Assembly: GCA_040756655.1 (NCBI GenBank)
Contig: JBFLYN010000029.1
Location: forward strand, 1-40,884
DNA from: JBFLYN01 sp040756655
GTDB lineage: Bacteria > Bacillota > Sulfobacillia > UBA8153
Length of the DNA stretch: 40,884 nucleotides
Direction: 5' to 3'
The position numbers and the translations under genes are program-made. Positions within the stretch are counted from its first letter, which is position 1. Each line of letters starts with the position of its first letter. Positions 31,776-40,000 of the stretch are shown here, piece after piece. The notes under the pieces were generated by a model. It saw only the letters and a program-made list of their open reading frames with translations, made no database searches and was not told the DNA's origin.

Positions 31776-33419
31776 TTACTGTCTCATCCACGCATCGTGG
31801 AGCATCAGCGTCCCCCGGAAGTTCAGGAACACACCCTCGATCTTCTTGTTCACCGCCGTGTAGCTGATGACGGTGTAAATGGGCACCCAGGGGGCCTCCT
31901 TCACGATGGCGGCCTGGAGGTCGGCGACGATCTTCCCGCGAGCATCAGGATCCAGGGTCACGCGGGAGGCCTCGATGAGGGCGTCGATCTCCGGGTTCTT
32001 CAAGAAGGCCCAGTTCAAACCCCGTCCCGCCTGGCTCGAGTGCAGGGTCAGGTAAAGGATGTCGGGATCGCTGTAGCCATACCCCATCAGGTTCATGTCG
32101 TGGCGGCCCTCGGAGAGGAACTGCATGAGGGTGCCCCACTCGTAGCTCTGGATCTCCACGTTGATGCCGATCCGCTTGAGCTGGGCCTGGATCAGCTGGG
32201 AAGAACGCTGCCAGGCATCGGTAGGCATGATGAACAGGCTCACCTTGAGCTCCTTGCCGTCCTTCATTCTAAAGCCGGCAGCATTGGTCTGGGTGTACCC
32301 CATCTCATCCAGTAGGGCGTTGGCCCGGGCCAGGTCCAGCTTGTACTGGAGGTCCTTGACGCCGTCCCAGTAGCCCCAGATGGTCGGCGGCAGCGGCCCG
32401 TAGGCGGGCACGCCGTGGCCATCGATGGCCGCCCGGATGATGGCCTCCCGGTCGATGGCGTGGCTGACGGCCTGGCGGAACCTGATGTCGTTCATGGGTT
32501 CCTTCTCGTGGTTGAACCAGATGGACATGTTCACGCCGCTGGCCATGACCGAGTAGACGTTGAAGTTGGGGTTGTTCTTAAAACGGTCCACTTCGGTCAG
32601 GGCCACGCTCGAGATGTGGATCTCGCCCGCCTCCAGCGCCGCCATACGGGTGGCGTCCTCGGGGATGAACTTGAACTCTATCTCATCGAAGTATGCGGGT
32701 CCCTGGTTCTTGTACCAGGACGGGGCCCACTTGTAGTCCGGGTTCCGCTCTAGCACGATGGACATGCCCGTGATCCAGCTCTTGAACTTGTACGGGCCCA
32801 CGCTGGATGGGTTACGCCCGTAGTCCGCGCCCATGGCTTCCAGCCGGGTGGGGTCCATGGGGTTCAGGTAGCCGGCGGAGGTCATGTTGATCATGAAAGG
32901 CGCAAAGGGCGTCTTCAGGTGGATCACCAGGGTACGGTCATCCGGGGCCTCGATGCGGTCGATGGGGCCCAGCATGGCGTGGGCGGTCACGGTCTGGGTG
33001 GCCGGGTCCAGCGCCCGCTCGTACGTGGCCTTCAGGTCGGCCGCGGTGAAAGGCTTCCCGGAGTGGAACTTGATGCCTTCCTTGAAGTAGAAGGTGAAGG
33101 TGAGCCCATCCGGGCTAACCTCGTACCGCTCGGCCATGTCGTCCATGAACTCCTGCGTCTCCGGGTGCATGGTCAGGGGCGCGGCCCCGATGTAAGACAT
33201 GACGGCGTGCATCACCGCGGCTCCCGACTTGTGGCTGTCCAGGGTGTTGGGTTCTTCAGCGTAGCCGATGACCAGCCTGCCCCCGGGTCGCGGACCCTCG
33301 GGCGGTTGCGGGGTGGTGGGGGTCTGTGGTGTGGGTGCCGGAGTGCGCGCACACCCGGCCAAGGACATGACAAAAACTGCTACCAGCAGCCAGACCAACC
33401 CTTTTCTCATCTTTCTCAT
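31776..33419 (-). CDS. Peptide ABC transporter substrate-binding lipoprotein (set 2)
   Basis: The 547-residue family 5 solute-binding protein has the lipoprotein signal VWLLVAVFVMSLAGC followed by a Pro/Thr linker. Motifs include IGYAEEPNTLDSHKSG, YEVSPDGLTFTFYFKEGIKFHSG, FRQAVSHAIDREAIIRA and a late HSSQAGRGLNWAFLKNPEIDALI. ATG 33419 follows AGGAG at 11 bases. Set 2 has the same gene order as sets 1 and 3. Its promoter region carries the 52-bp element shared with set 3. Binding-protein residues that choose the ligand cannot be read off reliably, so 'peptide' is a family-level statement. Confidence 0.92.
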   Translation of the reverse strand: MRKMRKGLVWLLVAVFVMSLAGCARTPAPTPQTPTTPQPPEGPRPGGRLVIGYAEEPNTLDSHKSGAAVMHAVMSYIGAAPLTMHPETQEFMDDMAERYEVSPDGLTFTFYFKEGIKFHSGKPFTAADLKATYERALDPATQTVTAHAMLGPIDRIEAPDDRTLVIHLKTPFAPFMINMTSAGYLNPMDPTRLEAMGADYGRNPSSVGPYKFKSWITGMSIVLERNPDYKWAPSWYKNQGPAYFDEIEFKFIPEDATRMAALEAGEIHISSVALTEVDRFKNNPNFNVYSVMASGVNMSIWFNHEKEPMNDIRFRQAVSHAIDREAIIRAAIDGHGVPAYGPLPPTIWGYWDGVKDLQYKLDLARANALLDEMGYTQTNAAGFRMKDGKELKVSLFIMPTDAWQRSSQLIQAQLKRIGINVEIQSYEWGTLMQFLSEGRHDMNLMGYGYSDPDILYLTLHSSQAGRGLNWAFLKNPEIDALIEASRVTLDPDARGKIVADLQAAIVKEAPWVPIYTVISYTAVNKKIEGVFLNFRGTLMLHDAWMRQ

Positions 33420-33481
33420 CTGATCTCAGTCTCCTCTCAACTCTTGGGGCGAACCTCGGGAATGGTGAGGGTTCAACCTAC

Positions 33482-33533
33482 TCTTTGAATGACCAACATT
33501 CTATGACATGGGCAAAATTCCTTTATGTATCTA
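33482..33533 (-). promoter_or_regulatory. Conserved 52-bp upstream element, copy 1
   Basis: This stretch matches 39949-40000 at 48 of 52 positions, and each copy lies upstream of a binding-protein gene on the minus strand (62 bases before binding protein 2). It contains GAATG-ACCAA-CATTC, an inverted repeat, and GACATGGGCAAAATTCC. The flanking sequence is not conserved, so selection for a regulator site or promoter is likely. Confidence 0.65.
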
Positions 33534-33729
33534 GAAGAAATAGCAGTGACTTTTGCCTTGTGTTACATAGTGGAATAAGCGCCTTGCCGGCGGCTGCGAA
33601 GGTAGCAACGGCGTGTGCCCCGGCCTGGTTGGGGCCAGCAACCTCCCGGTTGGACGTTTCCAGATCCGGACCTTGACTCATTTAAGCATCACCTTGACAA
33701 TATGAAAGGGTGGCCTTAAAAGGATCCTC

Positions 33730-33759
33730 TTGACACCCGGGGGCCCGGCAACTTATGCT
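33730..33759 (+). promoter_or_regulatory. Sigma-A type promoter of the beta-lactamase stub
   Basis: TTGACA (33730-33735) is followed after 18 bases by TATGCT (33754-33759). The ATG of the class C beta-lactamase stub is about 85 bases downstream. Confidence 0.5.
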
Positions 33760-33842
33760 ATGACTAAAAGGACATGCAGGAAAAGGAGGTACAGGTAAAA
33801 AAGATAGTTTCTCATAGAACTACAACCGTGAGGAGGAGCAAC

Positions 33843-34029
33843 ATGACCTCAAGCTGCTGGGAATCATTTGAGAGCTACGCCAGCCAGTTGGTGAGCCGCC
33901 ATAAAGTGCCCGGCATTTCCTTGGCGGCGGCCCGCAATGGTGAGATCGTTTACGGGAAGGGATTCGGCCACCGGGACCGGGAGGCTGGGTTAGACAGTCA
34001 CATCCACTCATCCTGGATGCTGGGTGCGC
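33843..34029 (+). pseudogene. N-terminal stub of a class C beta-lactamase-like serine hydrolase
   Basis: ATG 33843 follows GAGGAGGAGCAAC, a strong ribosome site. The reading MTSSCWESFESYASQLVSRHKVPGISLAAARNGEIVYGKGFGHRDREAGL is the standard N-terminus of the penicillin-binding/class C beta-lactamase (Pfam Beta-lactamase) family. After about residue 50 the similarity stops and the catalytic SxxK does not appear. Downstream, in another frame, GHVEGHAEYQPG may be a scrap of the C-terminus, which would mean a large internal deletion. The next gene starts at 34296. Confidence 0.65.
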
Positions 34030-34295
34030 CCGCCCAGGGGGCATGTCGAGGGTCATGCGGAGTATCAACCGGGTTCAGATGTCAGTCACCTAAACTTTCC
34101 CACACTCCCGAATTCCTTCTCGACTCACAACCACTTGACAGACACGGGTTCAACCTATTCTTTGACTTCCAGAAAGATACGCGCGCAGTGGGGTATTCTC
34201 CGGCCTGAGGTGGGTTGGGGGAGGGGCTTGTTGAGCTTACTGCCGAAATGAGAAATGAGACAGAGTGCAACCTACCCCGAAAGGAGGAGCGCCCA

Positions 34296-35213
34296 GTGGA
34301 TCGGTGGGCCAAACTACAAAAGCAGGTGGAGGAGATCTCATCGACGGTAACCGGGACCATCGGTGTGGCAGTCAAGGACTTGTCCACCGCCGAGGAATTC
34401 CATCAAAACGCCGGTGAGGTGTATCCCCTGGCCAGTGTGTTCAAGATCCCGGTGCTGGTAGAGCTTTACCGCCAGGCTGGAGCAGGTTTGGTGAATTTGG
34501 ACGAGAGGTATGCCCTCGCCGAGGAGATCAAGAGCTTTGGGTCGGGCGTGCTCCGGGAATTCCGTGCGGGAGCTACCCTGACCCTCTGGGACTACGCTCT
34601 TTTGATGATCATCATCAGCGACAACACCGCTACAGACCAGGTCATGAAGGTGATCGGTGCGACGAACATCGATCCCACGCTGCAAAAGCTCGGGCTGACC
34701 AAGACTTCGGTGACTCTGGACTGCTACCATTTGCTCTGTGATATGGCGGAGATCGACCCGGCCCTGCCCAGGGACCAGGCGCTGGCGCTGGCCAGGGACA
34801 AGTTCCTGGAGCGACCGGAGACTGCCGTCTACCCTGAACCCACCAGCAACTTCTCGACTCCCCTGGAGATGAACCTGCTTTTGGAGAAGATCCTGGAGCC
34901 TGGCGGAACCCGGTCTGCCAGCGGGGAGCTCATCCTCGGCCCTGAAGAGCAGGCGGGGGTGCTCGACATCTTGTTGCGGCAGCAGCTGAGACTGAGGTTG
35001 CCACACCTGCTGCCCCGGGGCACGATGGTGGCTCACAAGACGGGAACCCTGCCCGGGGTGTTCAACGACTGCGGCATCGTGTACGGGGATCACCAGGGCA
35101 AAAAGCCCGCGTATCTCATTTCCCTGATGAGCAAGGGCGTCACCGACGCGCTGGAGGGGCCCATGGTGCTGGCGCGCATCAGCCGGGCGGTGTACGACGC
35201 GCTCATGGCTTGA
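34296..35213 (+). CDS. Class A beta-lactamase-fold serine hydrolase
   Basis: The protein has 305 residues. GTG 34296 follows AAAGGAGGAG. Class A motifs are present: the nucleophile Ser47 and general base Lys50 in LASVFKIPVL, Ser108-Asp109-Asn110 in IISDNTATD, and Lys248-Thr249-Gly250 in AHKTGTLPGV. The omega-loop Glu of true beta-lactamases is less clear; EPTSNFSTPLEM may fill that place. No signal peptide is seen, although these enzymes normally act outside the membrane. It may be a penicillin-recognising hydrolase or a beta-lactamase relative of the PF13354 type rather than a resistance gene. A TTGACA at 34135 may serve as its promoter. Confidence 0.85.
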   Translation: MDRWAKLQKQVEEISSTVTGTIGVAVKDLSTAEEFHQNAGEVYPLASVFKIPVLVELYRQAGAGLVNLDERYALAEEIKSFGSGVLREFRAGATLTLWDYALLMIIISDNTATDQVMKVIGATNIDPTLQKLGLTKTSVTLDCYHLLCDMAEIDPALPRDQALALARDKFLERPETAVYPEPTSNFSTPLEMNLLLEKILEPGGTRSASGELILGPEEQAGVLDILLRQQLRLRLPHLLPRGTMVAHKTGTLPGVFNDCGIVYGDHQGKKPAYLISLMSKGVTDALEGPMVLARISRAVYDALMA

Positions 35214-35301
35214 GACACGAGGTCACGCCGGGGGCTCACGGTCAATGGGCCCCCGGCCACCGCCGGGACGGGGGGTGAGGTAGCTGCGAGCGACGGTTTG
35301 C

Positions 35302-35751
35302 GTGGTTGCCTGCCTCCTGGTGGTCCTGGTGGCGGTGGCCCTGACCGCCCGGGCCTTTGACCAGTGGCTGGCCTCCTACCGCTCACTGCAGGAGGTAGCC
35401 ATCAGGCTGGTGAGCCTGAGGACCCAGGGACTGGAGATAGGGGTATACGAGGTGGTATTGCGGGTGGAAAACGGGGGGGAGCTCCCGCTGGCGCTGGATG
35501 ATGCCCTGGTGCTGCTGAAGTGGGACCAGCGCCTGGTGGCCTCCCTGGCACTGCACCCGGAAGCGGTGGTCATACCGTCCCGCTCGCACCAGGACTTCCA
35601 GCTGGTGCTGGAGTCCAACCTCGGTCGTGAACTCCTGCCGGAAGCCGGGGAGGGCGACCCGGGGTGGTCCATACGGGTTACCCTGGCCCTGCGCTACCCT
35701 CCCCAGCGCCGGGTGTTCAGGATAACCCTTGAAGGCCGGACGGCACCGTAA
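35302..35751 (+). CDS. Membrane-anchored LEA2/WHy-like protein
   Basis: The 149-residue protein starts with a hydrophobic segment (VACLLVVLVAVALTA) that should anchor it in the membrane. The rest resembles the LEA2/WHy beta-sandwich: VAIRLVSLRTQGLEIGVYEVVLRVENGGELPLALDDALVLL, then PSRSHQDFQLVLES. Bacterial members are thought to be membrane-associated or stress-related, but no function is established. The GTG at 35302 lacks a well-placed ribosome site. GAGGTAG lies about 20 bases earlier next to a CTG, so the true start is unsure. The next gene begins directly after its TAA. Confidence 0.55.
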   Translation: MVACLLVVLVAVALTARAFDQWLASYRSLQEVAIRLVSLRTQGLEIGVYEVVLRVENGGELPLALDDALVLLKWDQRLVASLALHPEAVVIPSRSHQDFQLVLESNLGRELLPEAGEGDPGWSIRVTLALRYPPQRRVFRITLEGRTAP

Positions 35752-36192
35752 ATGCTAGCGATGGCAGGTGATGGTTCTATGCCGGGCTGGTTGGTGAGAG
35801 GCAGCCGGATCCTGGCCGTTGCTTCCGCCCTCACCTACTTGGTGGTGAGCGCTTCTCCCGAGTTCGGGCCTTCTGCCCCTTTCTCCACCCCGCCGATCGT
35901 CCTGTACCTTGGCTTCGTGGCCGGGGGTATTATCACCGGATGGCAAGAAGGCGAACTAAGGCGCGGGGTCGCCTCCCTTGCATCGGTGGTTGCTATCCCG
36001 GCTTTGGTATTCGGCACAGCCATGGTCCTCCTGCCGCTGACCCTCGGCCGGGCTGCCTTCATCAACCTGCTCATCCTGGGCGCGCTCCAGCGCATGGCAG
36101 TCTATCTCCTGTACGGGGCGGTGCTGGGCGGCATCGGCCTCGTGGGCGGTCTGGCGCTGGCCGAGTTTGTGTTTACACGTTTTCGGCCCTAG
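35752..36192 (+). CDS. Four-helix membrane protein of unknown function
   Basis: The 146-residue protein has about four hydrophobic segments: ILAVASALTYLVVSA, IVLYLGFVAGGIITG, LASVVAIPALVFGTAMVLLPL and AVYLLYGAVLGGIGLVGGLALAEFV. ATG 35752 follows the TAA of the preceding gene directly. ATG 35779 has AGGTGA at a good distance and may be the true start, giving MPGWLVRGS. The two genes are probably co-transcribed. I do not recognise the family. Confidence 0.6.
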   Translation: MLAMAGDGSMPGWLVRGSRILAVASALTYLVVSASPEFGPSAPFSTPPIVLYLGFVAGGIITGWQEGELRRGVASLASVVAIPALVFGTAMVLLPLTLGRAAFINLLILGALQRMAVYLLYGAVLGGIGLVGGLALAEFVFTRFRP

Positions 36193-36201
36193 AAAAGACC
36201 A

Positions 36202-36235
36202 CATGCCACGGACCGCGGAGCTCATCCGTGGCATG
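36202..36235 (-). terminator. Perfect 11-bp stem terminator between convergent genes
   Basis: CATGCCACGGA (36202-36212) and TCCGTGGCATG (36225-36235) are exact reverse complements with a 12-base loop. On the minus strand TGGTCTTTTC follows, so it should end transcription of the set 3 permease operon. It may also act on the convergent membrane-protein gene. Confidence 0.75.
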
Positions 36236-36248
36236 ACTTCTCCGACGT

Positions 36249-37160
36249 CTACCTCCCGTGCAACCTGGGATCGAGCGCGTCCCGCAGGCCATCACCCAGC
36301 AGGTTGAAACCCAGGATCATCACGGTGATGGTTATGCCCGGCGCCAGCACCAGCCACGGCGCCTTGAGCATGTACCGCCGTCCCTCGCTGATCATCAGTC
36401 CCCATTCCGGGTGAGGCGGTTGGGCTCCCAGGCCCAGGAAGCTCAGCCCGGCCGCGGCCAGCACCGACCCGGCCAGCCCGAAAGTGACCATCACCAGGAT
36501 GGGAGCGAGCATGTTGGGGAACATGTGTCTGATCATGATGCGGAGATCGCTGGCTCCCAGGGCCCGGGCCGACTCAACGTAGTCGGTGGACCGCACGGTG
36601 AGGGCAGTCCCGCGCACCATGCGGGAGTATCCGGGGATGGCGGTGACTCCTACGGCGATCATGGCGTTGTGCAGCGAAGGCCCCAGCAAGGCGACTACCG
36701 CAATACAGAGCAGTGTGCCCGGAAAGGCCATCAGGATGTCGATGAGGCGCATGATGATATTGTCAAGCCGTGGGTAGAAGGCGGCGCTGAGACCCAGGAT
36801 GGTCCCGCCCGACAGGCCGATGCCCACAGATATAAACCCCACCGTCAAAGAAAGCCGGCTCCCGACGATCATCCGGCTGAGCACGTCCCGGCCTATCCAG
36901 TCGGTCCCCATGAGATGGTCCCGGGAGGGGGCCTCCATCATCCGCTCAAAGTTGACCTTCAAAGGATCATAAGGTGCCACCTGCGGTGCCAGGACCGCGA
37001 TGAGCACTACGAAGGAAACTACCACCAGGCCGCACATGGCCGAACGGTTCTTCACCAGTTGCTTCCAGGTGCGGCTGGCAAAACTGGCACCTCGCCACTC
37101 CCCATCACCGCAAGGTTTGGTGGAGCCAGGTTGGTTGGAGACTGCAGGGGTTTTGGCCAA
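36249..37160 (-). CDS. Dipeptide/oligopeptide ABC permease, DppC type (set 3)
   Basis: The protein has 303 residues. TTG 37160 follows GGAGGTGA. DppC-type marks are WKQLVKNRSAMCGLVVVSFV, HLMGTDWIGRDVLSRMIVGSR, the EAA loop ESARALGASDLRIMIRHMFPN and SFLGLGAQPPHPEWGLMISEG, ending in DGLRDALDPRLHG. It is the last gene of set 3 and is followed 14 bases later by the 36202-36235 terminator. Confidence 0.92.
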   Translation of the reverse strand: MAKTPAVSNQPGSTKPCGDGEWRGASFASRTWKQLVKNRSAMCGLVVVSFVVLIAVLAPQVAPYDPLKVNFERMMEAPSRDHLMGTDWIGRDVLSRMIVGSRLSLTVGFISVGIGLSGGTILGLSAAFYPRLDNIIMRLIDILMAFPGTLLCIAVVALLGPSLHNAMIAVGVTAIPGYSRMVRGTALTVRSTDYVESARALGASDLRIMIRHMFPNMLAPILVMVTFGLAGSVLAAAGLSFLGLGAQPPHPEWGLMISEGRRYMLKAPWLVLAPGITITVMILGFNLLGDGLRDALDPRLHGR

Positions 37161-37176
37161 GATCCGTCACCTCCGT

Positions 37177-38118
37177 TCAGTCATAGCGGATACGTGGGTC
37201 AAGGAAGGTGTAGACTATGTCGACCACCAGGTTGACCAGCACGTAGATGCTGGCCACCAGCAGGACGACCGCCTGGATCACCGGGAAATCCCGCTGGAAA
37301 ATGGCCGTGACCGCGAGCCTTCCCACCCCCGGGCGGGCATAGACGGTTTCGGCTATGAACGCGCCCCCCAGGATAGCTCCCATCTGCAACCCCATGATAG
37401 TCGTGGTGGGGATGAGGGCGTTCTTGAGAGCGTGACGGTAGATCACCACTCTCTCGGCCAACCCCTTGGCCCGGGCGGTTCTGATGTAGTCCTGGCGCAG
37501 CACCTCCAGCATGCTGGAACGGCTGAGCCTGGCCAGGATGGCGGCGGCGCCGCTGCCTACGGTGAAGGCGGGCATGACCAGGCTGCGCAGGCCCGCGCTG
37601 GTATACCACGGGCCAGCGCGGCCGAACACGGGAAACCATCCCAGGTGCATGCCGAAAACTAGCTGGAGTACCACCGCCAGGAAGAAACTGGGCATGCAGA
37701 CCCAGATCAGGGCCATGAACATGCTCCCGTAGTCCGCGGGCGAATACTGGTAGACCGCGGATATGATGCCCAGCGGAATGCCTATGCTGATGGCGATGAT
37801 CATGCCGGCTACCGCCAGCTCTATGGTGGCTGGCCACCGGGAGAAGATCTCGATTGTCACCGGGCGGTTGGTGCGGACCGACCGTCCGAAATCAAGCTGC
37901 AGCACTTTGGCGACGAACATGAAGTATTGCTCGTGCAAGGGCCGGTCCAGGCCCAGCTGCCTGATCAGGTGCTCTGCCGCCTCAGCTGAAGCGTAGTCAG
38001 GCAGCAACACGTCCACCGGGCTGCCGGGAGTCAGGTGCAGCATCAGAAAGGTGAGGATGGAGATGCCGATGAACACCGGAACGAGCATGACGATGCGCCG
38101 GATGATATATGTCCTCAA
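37177..38118 (-). CDS. Dipeptide/oligopeptide ABC permease, DppB type (set 3)
   Basis: I place the start at TTG 38118, six bases after GAGGTGA, which gives the family-like MRTYIIRRIVMLVPVFIGISIL. The GTG at 38127 lies inside that ribosome site. The 313-residue protein shows TPGSPVDVLL, FVAKVLQLDFGRSVRTNRPV, the EAA loop YIRTARAKGLAERVVIYRHALKNALIPTTTI and a C-terminal YTFLDPRIRYD. Helices are as in the other two sets. The DppC-type gene starts 16 bases after its stop. Confidence 0.9.
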   Translation of the reverse strand: MRTYIIRRIVMLVPVFIGISILTFLMLHLTPGSPVDVLLPDYASAEAAEHLIRQLGLDRPLHEQYFMFVAKVLQLDFGRSVRTNRPVTIEIFSRWPATIELAVAGMIIAISIGIPLGIISAVYQYSPADYGSMFMALIWVCMPSFFLAVVLQLVFGMHLGWFPVFGRAGPWYTSAGLRSLVMPAFTVGSGAAAILARLSRSSMLEVLRQDYIRTARAKGLAERVVIYRHALKNALIPTTTIMGLQMGAILGGAFIAETVYARPGVGRLAVTAIFQRDFPVIQAVVLLVASIYVLVNLVVDIVYTFLDPRIRYD

Positions 38119-38165
38119 GCAGCTCACCTCGAAACTGCGATGCAGTGGTTTCTATCATAAGCATT

Positions 38166-38199
38166 GTGGGGGGCGGCAGCTCCATGTACCGCCCCCCAC
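38166..38199 (-). promoter_or_regulatory. Intercistronic hairpin between binding protein 3 and its permease
   Basis: GTGGGGGGCGG (38166-38176) and CCGCCCCCCAC (38189-38199) form a perfect 11-pair stem with a 12-base loop. It lies in the same place as the 31735-31760 hairpin of set 2 and likewise lacks a T-run. It probably stabilises the binding-protein message. Set 1 has only 18 bases there and no hairpin. Confidence 0.7.
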
Positions 38200-38213
38200 T
38201 GCATGCCTCAGTC

Positions 38214-39839
38214 TTACCGGACTTCCTTGTAAGCGTCCATCAGCAAGAAGTTGCCGCGCGGATCCAGGGCGAAGTCCTTGACCTCCCGGCGCACGCCCAG
38301 GTTGACCAGCGGCGTGTACAGGGGGATCCACGGGGCCTCGTTCATGATCAAGAGCTGGATCTCGCGGATGAGGCCGAACCTCTTCACGGGATCGACGATG
38401 GTCCGCTGTTTCTCCAGCATAGCATCGAGCGTCGGGTTCACGTAGTGGACCCGGTTGGCCCGGTCAAGCCGGCTGGAGTGCAGGAAGGTGTTGAACACAT
38501 CCGGATCAGGCCAGCCGTAAGCGATGAGGATGGCGTCGTGAGCCCCTTCCGGAGTACGGGCCAGCAAAGTGGCGGACTCCAGCGTGGTGATCTTCACCTG
38601 GATCCCGGCCTGGATGATCATCTCCCGGACTACTTCGGTCACCCGCGGGTAGGGGGCGGTGGTGTAGGTCCAGATCTCCAGGGTCAGGGGCTGGCCCTTA
38701 TCGTCGTTGACCCAGCCGTCACCGGTGGTGTCGCGCCAGCCGGCTTCGGCCAGAAGCTGCTTGGCCCGGTTGATGTCCTTGGGGAACGCCTCGGCGTACA
38801 GCGTCTGGTCGAATCCCCAGGCGCTGGGCGAAAGCGGGGTGGGGTTGGCTACGGCGTGCCCGTCCAGTCCCACCCGGACCAGGAGGTCGCGGTCCACCAC
38901 GTGGGCGATGGCCTGCCTCAGGCGCACGTCGGACCACGGCTTCTTGCTGCTGTTGATGCCGAGATAGACCACACTGGTGGGCGTGTACTGGAAGATCTGG
39001 ATGTTGGGATCGTTCTTCATATCGTCCACCGCATGGGTGGGAATCTCGGTGATGTCGATCTCGTTGTTTTTCAGGGCCAGGATCCTGGTGGTCTCATCGG
39101 GCATGTTGTACCACTCAACGCGCTCGAAGTACGCGGGTCCGGTGTTCTTGTAGAATCTGGGACCCCACGTGAAGTCGGGATTCCTGGTGAGGATGATCTT
39201 ATCCCCGCTGATCCAGGAGTCCAGTTTGAAGGGGCCGATGCCGACCACGCCCGCGTGCCCGTATTCCGCCCCATACTTCTCGATGGCCGCCTTGGATTGG
39301 ACGCCGGTGTAGCTGATGGAGAGCCCGTTGAACACCGGGGAGTAGGGCTCAGCGAAAACCAGCCGGTAGGTCAGCCGGTCGATGACATCGGTGCGCTCGT
39401 AGCGACCTAACACCGTCAGACCGTGAGGAGACTTCTCCATGAGCCGGTCGTTGTTGTAGGCAACCAGCTGGGCATCAAGCGGGGTTCCGTCGTGCAGGAT
39501 GATCCCGTCGCGCAGCTTGAAGGTGATGGACTTGCCGTCCTCCGCCACCTGCCAGGACTCGACGTAGTAGGGGTGATACTGCGAGTCTGGACCGAAGATC
39601 ACCGGCGTGGCGTGGAGCATGGCGTGGATCGAACCGACGCTAGGAGTGTTGTGTACGTCCAAGGATGTGGGGTCGCTCGCGTAGGAAACCCTCAACACCC
39701 CGCCCTTGGTGACCTGTGGTGCCGTGGGCCCGGGCGCCGGTGGTTTGGACCGCCCGCATGCCACCAGGAAACCCGCCATGGCCAGCACCAGTGCCACAAG
39801 CATTGACTTCTTGAGAAGATACACTGGCCTTCCTCTCAT
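38214..39839 (-). CDS. Peptide ABC transporter substrate-binding lipoprotein (set 3)
   Basis: The 541-residue family 5 solute-binding protein has the lipoprotein signal MLVALVLAMAGFLVAC followed by a Pro-rich linker. Motifs include VSYASDPTSLDVHNTPS, WQVAEDGKSITFKLRDGIILHDG, VRLRQAIAHVVDRDLLV and HSSRLDRANRVHYVNPTLDAML. ATG 39839 follows GGGAGGTTCGAGAGA. The 52-bp element shared with set 2 lies 110 bases upstream. The gene order is binding protein, DppB, DppC. No ATPase gene follows. Confidence 0.92.
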   Translation of the reverse strand: MRGRPVYLLKKSMLVALVLAMAGFLVACGRSKPPAPGPTAPQVTKGGVLRVSYASDPTSLDVHNTPSVGSIHAMLHATPVIFGPDSQYHPYYVESWQVAEDGKSITFKLRDGIILHDGTPLDAQLVAYNNDRLMEKSPHGLTVLGRYERTDVIDRLTYRLVFAEPYSPVFNGLSISYTGVQSKAAIEKYGAEYGHAGVVGIGPFKLDSWISGDKIILTRNPDFTWGPRFYKNTGPAYFERVEWYNMPDETTRILALKNNEIDITEIPTHAVDDMKNDPNIQIFQYTPTSVVYLGINSSKKPWSDVRLRQAIAHVVDRDLLVRVGLDGHAVANPTPLSPSAWGFDQTLYAEAFPKDINRAKQLLAEAGWRDTTGDGWVNDDKGQPLTLEIWTYTTAPYPRVTEVVREMIIQAGIQVKITTLESATLLARTPEGAHDAILIAYGWPDPDVFNTFLHSSRLDRANRVHYVNPTLDAMLEKQRTIVDPVKRFGLIREIQLLIMNEAPWIPLYTPLVNLGVRREVKDFALDPRGNFLLMDAYKEVR

Positions 39840-39948
39840 TCTCTCGAACCTCCCTCAGTTGATATTTGGTCCCGCCTGCCGGACCGGGCAGACGGTGTTA
39901 CCGGTCCTTTTCTGCTGGGGTATCAACTCTCCCGCATTGTTTCTTGAA

Positions 39949-40000
39949 TCTTTGAATGGCCAATATTCTATGACATGGGCAAAATTCCTCTATTTATCTA
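39949..40000 (-). promoter_or_regulatory. Conserved 52-bp upstream element, copy 2
   Basis: This copy differs from 33482-33533 at four positions, all single substitutions. It keeps the core GACATGGGCAAAATTCC and the ATTCTATG block, and it lies upstream of binding protein 3. The inverted repeat is slightly weaker here (GAATG-GCCAA-TATTC). Confidence 0.65.

Larger units (their letters stand above)
33469..34165. repeat. Dispersed 20-bp repeat flanking the beta-lactamase stub
   Basis: GGGTTCAACCTACTCTTTGA at 33469-33488 recurs at 34146-34165 with one mismatch. The first copy lies in the leader of binding protein 2. The second lies upstream of the class A beta-lactamase-fold gene, just after a TTGACA at 34135-34140. 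The stub gene lies between the two copies, so they may mark a past rearrangement or a shared regulatory site. Confidence 0.4.

Noticed and set aside
38109..39410. A 433-codon plus-strand open frame opposite binding protein 3
   Set aside because: It is antisense to a gene with clear family motifs, has no ribosome site, and arises from G/C-rich third positions. The same holds for the long antisense frames at 31125-32315 and 4.9 kb of others.
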